Source of the DNA: Pseudomonas sp. IPO3778
GTDB taxonomy: Bacteria > Pseudomonadota > Gammaproteobacteria > Pseudomonadales > Pseudomonadaceae
Reading direction: 5' to 3'
Length of the DNA stretch: 64,000 bases
Assembly: GCF_013386825.1 (NCBI RefSeq)
Contig: NZ_JACARC010000028.1
Location: 133,335 to 197,334 of the forward strand
Made by a program: the position numbers and the translations under genes. Positions 8,538-16,805 of this stretch are shown here, piece by piece. The notes beneath the pieces are model-generated. The model was not told where the DNA came from, ran no database searches, and saw nothing but the letters and a program-made list of their open reading frames with translations. Position 1 is the stretch's first letter. The number at the start of each line of letters is the position of its first letter.

Positions 8538-9956
8538 ATGACACCTGAAGAATTCCGCCGACATGGCCACGCCCTGATCGACCTGATTGCAGACTATCGA
8601 CAAAACATCGAGCAACGCGGTGTGCAACCCACCACGACCCCAGGCGAAATCAAATCCGCCCTGCCGGCCAGCCCGCCTGAAACAGCCGAACCGTTCGAAC
8701 AGATCATGGGCGACGTCGAAAAACTGATCATGCCCGGTCTGTTGCATTGGCAGCATCCAAGCTTCTTCGGGTTCTTCCCGTCGAATGTGGAACTGTCCTC
8801 CGTCCTCGGCGATTGCTTGAGTACTGGCCTGGGCGTGGTGGGATTGTCGTGGCAATCGAGCCCGGCCCTGACCGAAATCGAGGAAGTCACCACCGATTGG
8901 CTGCGCGACATGATCGGCCTGAGCGCCAACTGGAGCGGCGTGATCCAGGACTCGGCCTCAACCTCCACCCTGGTGGCACTGATCAGTGCCCGCGAACGCA
9001 GCTCCAACTACGCGCTGATGCACGATGGCCTGCAAAACAGCGGCGCACCCTTGATCGTCTACACCTCGGCCCACGCCCATAGTTCAGTGAACAAGGCCGC
9101 GATCCTGGCGGGGTTTGGCCAGAACAATATCCGTACCGTGGCCACCGACGAACACCATGCAATGTCGCCGCATGCATTGGAGCGGGCCATCGAACAAGAC
9201 CTGGCTGCCGGGAACAGACCCTGTGTGGTGATCGCGACCACCGGCACAACGGCTGCCATGGCCATCGACCCCCTGGAAGCCATCGGCGCCCTGACTCAGC
9301 GTCACGGCCTCTGGCTGCATGTCGACTCGGCCATGGCCGGGGCCGCGATGATCCTCCCGGAATGCCGCATGCTATGGAACGGCATCGAGCACGCCGACTC
9401 GCTGGTCCTCAACCCTCACAAATGGCTAGGGGCGGCGTTTGATTGCTCGGTGTACTTTGTACGCGACCCCGAGCACTTGATTCGCATCATGACCACCAAC
9501 CCCAGCTATCTACAGTCCAAGGCTGATGGCCAGGTCAGAAACTACCGCGACTGGCGGATCTCCCTGGGCAGCCGGTTCCGCGCCCTGAAGCTGTGGTTCC
9601 TGATTCGTGAACAAGGCGTCAGCGGCCTGCAGGCCCGGCTGCGACGTGACCTCGCCAATGCCCGCTGGCTGGCGGAACAGATTGAAGGCAGCAAGCACTG
9701 GAAACTGGTGGCCGCCGTAGCCCTGCAAACGCTGTGCATCCGCCACGAGCCGCCAGGCCTTGGTGGTGAGGCGCTGGATAACCACACCCGCGCCTGGGCG
9801 GAAAAACTCAATCAATCAGGCAAAGCCTACGTCACCCCCGCCATTCTGGGCGAGCGCTGGATGGTACGTGTGTCCATCGGCGCACTGGGGACGGAGCGCC
9901 ACCACATCGAAGGCTTGTGGAAGCTGTTGCAAACCCTGGTCGATGAAACGGCCTAG
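8538..9956 (+). CDS. PLP-dependent L-amino-acid decarboxylase, group II
   Basis: A 472-residue group-II decarboxylase (aromatic-amino-acid/tyrosine/DOPA decarboxylase family). The start at 8538 gives the family's typical opening, TPEEFRRHGHALIDLIADY. The PLP lysine is Lys295 in NPHKWLGAAFD, and Asp263 in HVDSAMAG contacts the pyridine nitrogen. Other marks are the substrate-loop segment PSFFGFFPSN near residue 75 and HSSVNKAAILAG. It should turn an amino acid into its amine plus CO2. It follows the oxygenase by 34 bases and is surely cotranscribed. Whether the oxygenase acts before or after decarboxylation is open; aromatic substrates are the family norm. Confidence 0.9.
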   Translation: MTPEEFRRHGHALIDLIADYRQNIEQRGVQPTTTPGEIKSALPASPPETAEPFEQIMGDVEKLIMPGLLHWQHPSFFGFFPSNVELSSVLGDCLSTGLGVVGLSWQSSPALTEIEEVTTDWLRDMIGLSANWSGVIQDSASTSTLVALISARERSSNYALMHDGLQNSGAPLIVYTSAHAHSSVNKAAILAGFGQNNIRTVATDEHHAMSPHALERAIEQDLAAGNRPCVVIATTGTTAAMAIDPLEAIGALTQRHGLWLHVDSAMAGAAMILPECRMLWNGIEHADSLVLNPHKWLGAAFDCSVYFVRDPEHLIRIMTTNPSYLQSKADGQVRNYRDWRISLGSRFRALKLWFLIREQGVSGLQARLRRDLANARWLAEQIEGSKHWKLVAAVALQTLCIRHEPPGLGGEALDNHTRAWAEKLNQSGKAYVTPAILGERWMVRVSIGALGTERHHIEGLWKLLQTLVDETA

Positions 9957-9993
9957 CATTGACAACACCTGCGTCGGTGTAACCGCCGACGCT

Positions 9994-12330
9994 CTAGACC
10001 GGCACCCGCTCACGGCGCATCCACATTTCAAACGCCATGGCATTCAACGGCCGGCTGATCAAATAGCCTTGGGCCGTGTCGCATTTCCAGAGCTTGAGCA
10101 GCTTGAGGCTCGGCTCGAACTCCACCCCTTCGGCCACCACCTTAAGCCCCAAGTTGTGGCTCATTTCGATGGTCGAACGCACGATCACCCCGTCGCCCGA
10201 GGTGCTGTCGAGGTTGCGCACGAACGACTGGTCGATCTTCAGCTCCTGCACCGGCAGGCGTTGCAGTTGTGCGAGGGATGAATAGCCGGTGCCGAAGTCG
10301 TCCACCGACAGGCTGATGCCACAGCCGCGCAGTTGCTCCAGCACGCTGAGGGCCTGGGCCGGGTTGTGCATGATCGCGCTTTCGGTGATTTCGAAAATCA
10401 GTTGCGCGGCGGACACGCGGTAACGCGTCAACAACTCGGTCACCCGCAGGGCCAGGCCGTCATCGGCCAGGTCGTCCACCGAGATGTTCACCGACAACTG
10501 CACCTGCAACCCGCGCACCTCCCACTCGGCCAATTGCCGAATCGCTTCTTCGATCACCCAGTGGGTCAGGCTGCCCATGCTGCCGGTGCGCTCGGCCAGG
10601 GGAATGAATTCGGCCGGCGACACCAGCCCAAGCACCGGATGCTGCCAGCGCAACAGCGCTTCGGCCTGGCGCACATGGCCAAGGTGCAGGTCGAGCTTGG
10701 GTTGATAACACAGGTATAACTCGCCCTCCGCTGCCGCCCGGCGCAAGTCACGGATCAGGCTGATCTGGCGTTGGTGAGCCAGGTCGCGGTCTTGTTGGTA
10801 GATCTGCAAATAGCCCGGCAGCGCCGCCGCATCGTGACGGGCAATGGCGGCGCGGCTGATCAGTTCTTCAACCTGCTGGCCGTCGGCCGGGTAAGCGGCG
10901 ATGCCGATGCTCACTTCGTGGCGCAGTTCATCGCCGCCAATGCGCTGGGGCTCGGTCAGCAGCCCATACAAGCGGTCGGCCAGGGCCACGACACGGTCGA
11001 TCTCGGTGTTTTCCAGCAGCAGCAAAAACTCGCTGCCGGTGATACGCGCGGCGGTGTCGCTGGCCGACAGGCTCGACAGCAGGCAACGGCTGGCCTCGCG
11101 GAGCATTTCTTCCACGCCTTCCGGGCCGTAGCCTTCGTTGATTACCCGGTAGTTTTCGATCCCCAGGTACAGCAACACCACGGGCCGGCCCGCGCTGATG
11201 GCGCTGCCCAGGCGTTCCATGGCCAGCGCCCGGTTGGGCAGGCCGGTGAGCGGGTCGTGCAGGGCGTTGTGGGCCAGTTGCCGTTCCCTCACGGCGATCC
11301 CGGTTTGCATGGCGTTGAAGGCATGGGCCAGCAGGCCGAATTCATCATGGCTGCGCACCCGCACCGGCGTACGGTAATCACCGGCACCGATGCGTTCGGC
11401 CGCTTGCACCAGCGCATTGAGTGGGCGCGAAACCCGCCGCGCCAGGAACAGCGCCCCCGCCAGTGACACCAGCAGCACCACCAGAGCGATCGCGAGAAAC
11501 TGCCGGTCCAGCGGCGCGAAGGATTCGAGGGCGTGGTCCAGCGGGCTTTGCAACAGCACCCGCACTTCTCCGCCGTCTGTGGTGTTGCCCAAGGGCAGCA
11601 CCTGGCTGAGGTAACGCTGGCCGTGAAACAGGTTCAACTGCGGCACTGGGTTGATATGCGGGGCCTGCAAGTCGCTGACAACGGAAGCCTCAAAAGCCTC
11701 GGGCTGGGTGCTGAACACTTCGCCGGGCTGGCCCTTCTGCACACTGAGGAACGACACCTCAAGGTTGCTCATGGAACGCAGTTCACTGGCAAACACGTCA
11801 TCCATGGGAAAGCCCATGACGACGCGGGCGATCGGTGCGGGGTCGACGACCTCCTGCTGCACCAGCAGAAACGGCCGGCCATCCACGGCCACAATCAACA
11901 TTTGCAGGCCGCTGCGCCGGGCCTGGCGCAAGTCACTGTTATAGGGAAAGGCCTGGCCGAGGGGCAGTGCCTGTAACGTGCTGAGCATCACCTGCCCTTC
12001 GAGGCCCAGCACAAACACTTCACTGGACGTCAGGCCGGTGCCATGGCGGCGCAGGGCGGCGAGAATCGCAGCGGGTTCGCCCTCGGCGATGGCCTGGCGG
12101 AAGGGCAAGTCTGCGGTGAGCCAGTTCAAGCCGTATTGCAGGCGCCGGCCACGCAGGTCGAGCAGGCGTTCGAACACCTGGCTGCCGGTTTCCAGCTGTA
12201 CCCGGGCCTGGTTTTCCACGGCGCGATTGGTGGCGGTCTTCACCGCGAAATACACCGCGGCCACCACCACCAGCAACAGCAGCGCCAGCACCCCGGCGAT
12301 CCGGGTTTGAAACGTATGGCGCCACCTCAT
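9994..12330 (-). CDS. Membrane c-di-GMP phosphodiesterase (sensor-HAMP-degenerate GGDEF-EAL)
   Basis: A 778-residue inner-membrane protein. Order: transmembrane helix about 10-30, periplasmic sensor about 31-285, second helix about 290-312, HAMP (ARRVSRPLNALVQAAERIGAGDY), GGDEF domain, EAL domain. The GGDEF signature is replaced by TGSEF and the RxxD inhibition site by SASD, so cyclase activity is unlikely. The EAL domain keeps EALLRW and DDFGTGYSS with LKIDQSFV, so it should hydrolyse cyclic di-GMP. ATG 12330 has AGAGGG upstream; ATG 12384, preceded by GAGGGA, is equally possible and would add 18 residues. A 23-base palindrome lies upstream. It converges on the decarboxylase with 37 bases between stops. 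Confidence 0.9.
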   Translation of the reverse strand: MRWRHTFQTRIAGVLALLLLVVVAAVYFAVKTATNRAVENQARVQLETGSQVFERLLDLRGRRLQYGLNWLTADLPFRQAIAEGEPAAILAALRRHGTGLTSSEVFVLGLEGQVMLSTLQALPLGQAFPYNSDLRQARRSGLQMLIVAVDGRPFLLVQQEVVDPAPIARVVMGFPMDDVFASELRSMSNLEVSFLSVQKGQPGEVFSTQPEAFEASVVSDLQAPHINPVPQLNLFHGQRYLSQVLPLGNTTDGGEVRVLLQSPLDHALESFAPLDRQFLAIALVVLLVSLAGALFLARRVSRPLNALVQAAERIGAGDYRTPVRVRSHDEFGLLAHAFNAMQTGIAVRERQLAHNALHDPLTGLPNRALAMERLGSAISAGRPVVLLYLGIENYRVINEGYGPEGVEEMLREASRCLLSSLSASDTAARITGSEFLLLLENTEIDRVVALADRLYGLLTEPQRIGGDELRHEVSIGIAAYPADGQQVEELISRAAIARHDAAALPGYLQIYQQDRDLAHQRQISLIRDLRRAAAEGELYLCYQPKLDLHLGHVRQAEALLRWQHPVLGLVSPAEFIPLAERTGSMGSLTHWVIEEAIRQLAEWEVRGLQVQLSVNISVDDLADDGLALRVTELLTRYRVSAAQLIFEITESAIMHNPAQALSVLEQLRGCGISLSVDDFGTGYSSLAQLQRLPVQELKIDQSFVRNLDSTSGDGVIVRSTIEMSHNLGLKVVAEGVEFEPSLKLLKLWKCDTAQGYLISRPLNAMAFEMWMRRERVPV

Positions 12331-12420
12331 TCTGTTGCCCTCTGGCAGCGCCTGCCCCCTCCAGCTGAAACGTCCCTTCGTCATACGCGTCCCTCGCGAC
12401 AGCTGAATCGGCGTCAAATA

Positions 12421-12443
12421 AATATCCTTTTTAAAAGGATATT
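12421..12443. promoter_or_regulatory. Perfect 23-base AT-rich palindrome (operator candidate)
   Basis: Arms AATATCCTTTT and AAAAGGATATT are exact inverted copies around a single T. It lies 37 bases upstream of ATG 12384 of the phosphodiesterase gene and about 90 bases beyond the stop of the binding-protein gene. It could be an operator or a weak hairpin ending the upstream operon; there is no long T run, so an operator is preferred. Confidence 0.5.
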
Positions 12444-12534
12444 CGAATTATCCAGATTAGCTGTGCGAGAGAAGAAGTGCACCCAATAAATACTGGAACT
12501 TCAGTGTCATTAAATTGGCGACATAGCGCCGTAT

Positions 12535-13707
12535 CTACGCGCGCGCCCGCATAAAGTCACCCCAGCGCCGCACCAGGTAGTTGTGTTCGTCCATCACCGA
12601 GTTCCACACCGCGATATGCCCCATGCGTTGCTCATAGGAGCCACCGTCACGCACCTCGCCCACCTCGATCAGCGGCAAGCCATCGCTGCCCAGCAGCTCT
12701 TCCCGTGCGGGCAGGCCGGCGTACCAGTAATCCCATTCGGCGCTGCTCAGGTGATCGCGGCTGCGGGCCGGGTTGCCGATGTAGTAACCCTGGCGTGCCA
12801 TCACCGCACCGGGCCAGCCGGACAGCCACCAGTTGAGGTAGGCGTAGGCCGCATCCAGCACCGGGCCCTTGGCATGGCGCGACAACGACAACCCGCCGAA
12901 CCAGGCGCGATAGCCTTCACGGGGTACGGCCAGGCGGTATTTGACCCCGGCCCGATGCAAGCGCATCAAAGTCGGTGACCACAGACTCTGGATATCAATA
13001 CTCGGGCTGAGCATCAGTTGCGCCGCTTCTTCGTCATCGGACCAGAACGCCGCAAAATGCCCCTCCTTCTGCTTGCGCACCAGGATATCCGCCAGCACAT
13101 CGATCTCTTCGATGCTCATGTTGCCGATGTCCTTGAAGCTCGCCAGCCCCGCGCCCTGCACCGCCAGCGCCGCGTCGAGGGCACCGATGGCGGCGTCACT
13201 TTGCAGCGCGGTGCGCGCGCCCCAGGCCGGGTCCAGCAGCCAGCCCCAGCTCTCGTTGGCGCGGTTGAACCCCTCGGGCAAGCGCTCCGGGCGATAGGCA
13301 AAACTGTCGGCGTTATGGGTCAGGGGCAACATGCTGATGCGTTCGGTGACGGTGCTGCCGAGGCTGCCGTCGTGCTGCACGAACAGGCGCTCGCTGGGCA
13401 CACTGCCGCTGCCCAGGCGGTCGTTGGCGGACAGCCGGCCGCGCTTGGGCAAGTCGTTGATCTCATGCCACAGCGCAATGCGCCGGGTGTCGATCGGCTG
13501 GATCGCCCGCGCCGGCCACACGAAGTCGACGTTGTGAAACCACTGGTCATAGAGGTCGTAGCTGTCGGGCTGCATCACCGCGATGCGCTGGGCCTGCTCG
13601 ACGTCGTGCACCTGGTACACCAGGCGAATGCCCAGTTCCTGTTCGGCGCGCACACGCAGGGTTTCCAGCAGGGTCACCGACGTGCCGAGGACGCGAAGCG
13701 TGATCAT
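12535..13707 (-). CDS. PotD-like extracellular-type solute-binding protein without signal peptide
   Basis: A 390-residue protein with the fold pattern of spermidine/putrescine-type binding proteins (COG0687). It starts ITLRVLGTSVTLLETLRVRAEQ and has the QPDSYDLYDQW and LSRHAKGPVLDAAYAYLNWWL regions of that family. No signal peptide, lipobox or Tat motif is present, and the start is fixed by an ATGA overlap with the CobW gene, so it should be cytoplasmic. No permease or ATPase gene is nearby. It is the last gene of the minus-strand catabolic cluster. A cytosolic ligand-binding or enzymatic role for the PotD fold is an inference; loss of secretion through a mis-set start is unlikely given the coupling. 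Confidence 0.7.
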   Translation of the reverse strand: MITLRVLGTSVTLLETLRVRAEQELGIRLVYQVHDVEQAQRIAVMQPDSYDLYDQWFHNVDFVWPARAIQPIDTRRIALWHEINDLPKRGRLSANDRLGSGSVPSERLFVQHDGSLGSTVTERISMLPLTHNADSFAYRPERLPEGFNRANESWGWLLDPAWGARTALQSDAAIGALDAALAVQGAGLASFKDIGNMSIEEIDVLADILVRKQKEGHFAAFWSDDEEAAQLMLSPSIDIQSLWSPTLMRLHRAGVKYRLAVPREGYRAWFGGLSLSRHAKGPVLDAAYAYLNWWLSGWPGAVMARQGYYIGNPARSRDHLSSAEWDYWYAGLPAREELLGSDGLPLIEVGEVRDGGSYEQRMGHIAVWNSVMDEHNYLVRRWGDFMRARA

Positions 13708-14678
13708 GGGGCGAACCTTCTGGAGAACACGTCAAAGGAGCGACGCAGCAGCGCCGGGTCCAGCCCGCGCAGGATAAACACCAGGCGCGATTGCCGATCG
13801 GTACCCGGCCAGGCAGGCAGGTGAACCGGCGCATGCAGGCAATGCTGCACGCCATGGATAACGATGGGAGCCAAACTTGCGTTCACGTTGAGCAGTCCTT
13901 TGACGCGAAGAATACGTTCGCCGTGGCATCTTAACAGCATCGATAACCAGACCCCGAAACCCACCCAATCCAGCGGCTGATCGAAGGTCAGGCAGCAGAC
14001 TTGCGCCGCGCCATGGTTGGCGGCGGTGGTGTGATGGAGTTTCCAGCGGCCGACTTCCGCCGCCGGTTCGGCGCTGCGCAGGCCTTCGCCGAGCAGCAGT
14101 TGTTCACCGCTGTCGATATCGCAGGTGTTGAGGATCGGCGTGCCGGCGTTCAGTGCCTGCAAGTGCGCGCGCAGCGAGTCGCAGTCGTCGACGAGGTCGG
14201 TCTTGCTCAACAGCAGGCGATCGGCGGCGGCCACTTGCGCCAGCCATTCCGGGTGCAGGCGTTCCTGCAAGGCGGCGTGACTGGCGTCTACCAACGTCAC
14301 CACCAGGCCGATATGAAAGCGCCCGCGCAGTTGCACATCGTTGTTCAAGGTGGCGAGGATCGGCGCCGGGTCGGCGAGGCCGGTGGTTTCCAGGATCACC
14401 CGCTTGAAGGCCGGGATCTCGCCCCGCTCGCGGCGCTGCAGCAGGCCGAGCAAGGCGTCTTTCAACTCGCCGCGAATCGAACAGCAGACGCAGCCGCTGG
14501 GCAGCAGCACGGTGTCCGGCGCGACTTCCTCCACCAACAGATGGTCGATGCCGACATCGCCGAATTCATTAATCAGCAACGCCGTGTCGCCGAGGCTTTC
14601 GCCTTGCAGCAGTCGCTTGAGCAAGGTGGTCTTGCCGCTGCCGAGGAACCCGGTGATGACGTTGAGGGCGATGCTCAT
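13704..14678 (-). CDS. CobW/COG0523-family GTPase, candidate metallochaperone
   Basis: A 324-residue G3E P-loop GTPase of the CobW/COG0523 group, whose known members deliver metal ions to target enzymes. Residues 10-17 form the P-loop GFLGSGKT. The metal motif CVCC is at 63-66 (GCVCCSIRGEL). ETTGLADP and the guanine motif SKTD follow, and the CobW C-terminal domain closes the protein. ATG 14678 has GAGG eight bases upstream; the longer frame would run through a REP repeat. It overlaps the binding-protein gene by ATGA and shares the strand with the imidase-like hydrolase. That hydrolase belongs to a metal-using family, so it is a plausible client. No Zur box was seen. Confidence 0.88.
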   Translation of the reverse strand: MSIALNVITGFLGSGKTTLLKRLLQGESLGDTALLINEFGDVGIDHLLVEEVAPDTVLLPSGCVCCSIRGELKDALLGLLQRRERGEIPAFKRVILETTGLADPAPILATLNNDVQLRGRFHIGLVVTLVDASHAALQERLHPEWLAQVAAADRLLLSKTDLVDDCDSLRAHLQALNAGTPILNTCDIDSGEQLLLGEGLRSAEPAAEVGRWKLHHTTAANHGAAQVCCLTFDQPLDWVGFGVWLSMLLRCHGERILRVKGLLNVNASLAPIVIHGVQHCLHAPVHLPAWPGTDRQSRLVFILRGLDPALLRRSFDVFSRRFAP

Positions 14679-14702
14679 ATTTCTACCTCGTTGCTCGCCC
14701 CC

Positions 14703-14802
14703 TGTAGGAGCGAGCTTGCTCGCGAAAAACCTGAGAACGTCGTGTTTAACCAGACAGGGCCGGTTATCGTTGACGTTTTTCGCGAGCAAGCTCGCGCCTA
14801 CA
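14703..14802. repeat. REP-type inverted repeat (class TGTAGGAGCGAGC)
   Basis: Two REP arms in opposite orientation, TGTAGGAGCGAGCTTGCTCG and its near-complement ending GCGCCTACA, with a spacer of about 50 bases. The interior shares GCGAAAAACCTGAGAACG with the copies at 18211 and 40113. It lies between the CobW gene and the small CxxC-protein gene. Confidence 0.9.
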
Positions 14803-15100
14803 GAAGGCCGTGTTCCAAGTGGTCGAGTAATTGGGGATCAAGAGGGTCCAGCGGTCGACCGAGCATGCTCTCCGCCGCCCGCCACAGTTGATCCAGGCCG
14901 CTGGCCAGTTCCTGTTTGCCGGTGGCGCCCAGCAGCAGATAGGACGCGCCCTGGAAGTCTTCGACCTTGAGCCGGAACACCGCCAGCACCTGGTTGATCG
15001 CCGCAATCCGGCGCAGGCGTTCGCGCCGCCGGGGCAGCTCATCGCCCAGCGGATCGCTCCAGTGCAGGTCTTCACCCAGCAGGCCACAGAGTCCGCACAT
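14798..15100 (-). CDS. Small protein with N-terminal CxxC, unknown function
   Basis: A 100-residue protein starting MCGLCGLLGEDLHWSDPLGD and ending in HLEHGLL. The CxxC next to the start could bind a metal or take part in redox chemistry; the remainder is helical and Arg/Leu-rich with no transmembrane segment. The start follows the upstream dehydrogenase stop by 13 bases, and the CobW gene follows after the repeat, so it sits inside the operon. The last codons overlap the edge of the REP arm. I do not recognise the family. Its place just before a CobW GTPase suggests a metal-related or enzyme-assembly role, which is inference only. Confidence 0.62.
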   Translation of the reverse strand: MCGLCGLLGEDLHWSDPLGDELPRRRERLRRIAAINQVLAVFRLKVEDFQGASYLLLGATGKQELASGLDQLWRAAESMLGRPLDPLDPQLLDHLEHGLL

Positions 15101-15113
15101 GCTTAGTGCCCGC

Positions 15114-15863
15114 TCATGGCATGACATCGCCAGAGTTCGGGCCCAGGGTCTGGCCGACGAACAGATTGCCCCCCGGCTCGCTGGCCAGCAGCACGGCGGT
15201 GGGGGCCACTTCGTCTGCCAGGCCAAAACGGCCCAGGGGCAACTCGGCGGCCTTGGCGCGTTTCCAGGTGTCGCTGATGCCGCCCACCAACGGCGTCTCG
15301 ATCGGCCCGGGCGCAATGGCGTTGACCAGCACGTTGTCCTTGGCCACTTCCAGGGCCAGGGATTTTGTGAAACCGATGACGCCGGCCTTGGCCGCCGCAT
15401 AGTGGGTCAGCTCGGCGCCGCCCTTGATGCCCAGTTGCGAGGCGACGTTGATGATCCGGCCCCAGCGCTGGGCCAGCATGTGGGGCAAGGCGCGCTGGCT
15501 GGCGACGAATACGCTGGTGAGGTCGACACGCAGCATGTCGTTCCACATGTCCATGGTCAGGTCGATGCAACGGGCCTGGGTCAGCATGCCGGCGTTGTTG
15601 ACCAGAATATCGATGCCGCCGTAGTGAGCGACGCAGGCATCCACACTGGCCTGGGCGCCGTCGACGGTGCCGACGTCGGCCACGCATTCGAGGACGTCGG
15701 CGCCGAGGTTGCGGCAGGTGATGGCGGTTTCGGCGAGGGTTGCTGCGTCGCGGTCGGCCAATAGCAGGCGCGCGCCTTCGACGGCGTAGGCGCGCGCGAT
15801 GGCGGCGCCGATGCCGCTGCCGGCGCCGGTGATCACGGCGCGGCGGTTATGCAGTTGGGACAT
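15114..15863 (-). CDS. SDR-family NAD(P)-dependent oxidoreductase (first of two)
   Basis: A 249-residue classical short-chain dehydrogenase. It has the cofactor loop TGAGSGIGAA near residue 12, the LVNNAG motif, and the catalytic Ser and Tyr-x3-Lys in INVASQLG and HYAAAKAG, followed by the ending GPNSGDVMP. ATG 15863 has AGGAG eight bases upstream, and the longer frame only reads through a REP repeat. A REP element separates it from the second SDR gene. In this cluster it probably oxidises a hydroxy-acid or similar intermediate; the actual substrate is unknown. An Asp after the second beta strand (LLLADRD) favours NAD over NADP. Confidence 0.88.
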   Translation of the reverse strand: MSQLHNRRAVITGAGSGIGAAIARAYAVEGARLLLADRDAATLAETAITCRNLGADVLECVADVGTVDGAQASVDACVAHYGGIDILVNNAGMLTQARCIDLTMDMWNDMLRVDLTSVFVASQRALPHMLAQRWGRIINVASQLGIKGGAELTHYAAAKAGVIGFTKSLALEVAKDNVLVNAIAPGPIETPLVGGISDTWKRAKAAELPLGRFGLADEVAPTAVLLASEPGGNLFVGQTLGPNSGDVMP

Positions 15864-15893
15864 ACAAAAAACTCCTGATGACAACACTGGACC

Positions 15894-15989
15894 TGTGGTG
15901 AGGGGGCTTGTCCCCCGTTGGGCTGCGCAGCAGCCCCAAAAAAGCGGGAGCGCTGCGCATTCCAACGGGGGACAAGCCCCCTCGCCACA
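15894..15989. repeat. REP-type inverted repeat (class GTGAGGGGGCTTG)
   Basis: Arms TGTGGTGAGGGGGCTTGTCC and its inverted copy ending CCCTCGCCACA, with inner GGGCTGCGCAGCAGCCC hairpin. It lies between the two SDR genes. Confidence 0.9.
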
Positions 15990-16032
15990 ACAAGCCCTCA
16001 CCGCTTAAGCCTTCATTTCCACGCTGCGTGGG

Positions 16033-16794
16033 TCAGTCCGGCCAGCGCACGGTCAACCCGCCATCAATCACAATGCTCTGCCCGGTCAGGTAACTCGATT
16101 CCTCACTGGTCAAGAACCGCACCAGGGACGCCACTTCGTCCGCCCGCCCTACCCGGCCCAACGGAATCGCCCGCGCGGCTTTCGCCAGCCCTTCCGGGCC
16201 GAGGGAGTTCTTCGCGTCCAGCGACTGCGGGGTCTCGATCAACCCCGGAATCACCGCATTGCAGCGAATCCCCAGCGGCGCCAATTCCACCGCCAGCGAG
16301 CGGCACAACCCCGGCACGCCGGCCTTGGCCGCCGCGTAATGCGCGTGCTCTTGCCAGCCATACACGCCACCGGCAATCGATGAAATCGCCACCAACGCCC
16401 CGCCCTCCCGCATATGCCGGGTCGCCGCCCGGAAGGTGCGCATCACCCCGGTCAGGTCGACGTTGAGCATCTCGTTCCACAGTTCGTCAGTCATCTCCAG
16501 CAACGGCGCGCGCCTTAACAGCCCGGCGTTGGCCACCGCGTAATCGAGGCGACCGAAGTGCTGGACCGCTTGCGCGGCCAGGTTATCCACAGAAGCGGTA
16601 TCGCCCACGTCCAGCGGCAACATCAGGCATTCACCGCCGGCCTCTTCCACCCGCGCAACGGTGTGATGCGGTTCATGGGGGTCGGCCGGGTAATACCCGC
16701 CCACCACCGCCACGCCGCTGCGGGCATACGCCACCGCGAGGGCCTGGCCGATGCCGCTGGCGGCACCGGTAATCAACGCAACTTTACGACTCAT
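16033..16794 (-). CDS. SDR-family NAD(P)-dependent oxidoreductase (second of two)
   Basis: A 253-residue classical short-chain dehydrogenase, only distantly like its neighbour. It has TGAASGIGQ at residues about 9-17, ANAG instead of the usual NNAG, the catalytic Ser in AISSIAGG, Tyr and Lys in HYAAAKAG, and a C-terminal [11 protein letters not shown]. The start at 16794 has AAGGAG seven bases upstream. It lies 11 bases downstream of the MFS carrier gene, so the two are cotranscribed. Two dehydrogenases in one operon suggest two consecutive oxidations, or one each for stereoisomers. Substrate unknown. Confidence 0.88.
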   Translation of the reverse strand: MSRKVALITGAASGIGQALAVAYARSGVAVVGGYYPADPHEPHHTVARVEEAGGECLMLPLDVGDTASVDNLAAQAVQHFGRLDYAVANAGLLRRAPLLEMTDELWNEMLNVDLTGVMRTFRAATRHMREGGALVAISSIAGGVYGWQEHAHYAAAKAGVPGLCRSLAVELAPLGIRCNAVIPGLIETPQSLDAKNSLGPEGLAKAARAIPLGRVGRADEVASLVRFLTSEESSYLTGQSIVIDGGLTVRWPD

Positions 16795-16805
16795 CAACTG
16801 ACTCC

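Noticed and set aside
9957..9993. Terminator between the decarboxylase and the phosphodiesterase gene
   Set aside because: Only an ACACC/GGTGT pair with a short loop is present and no T run follows, so it is too weak to call.
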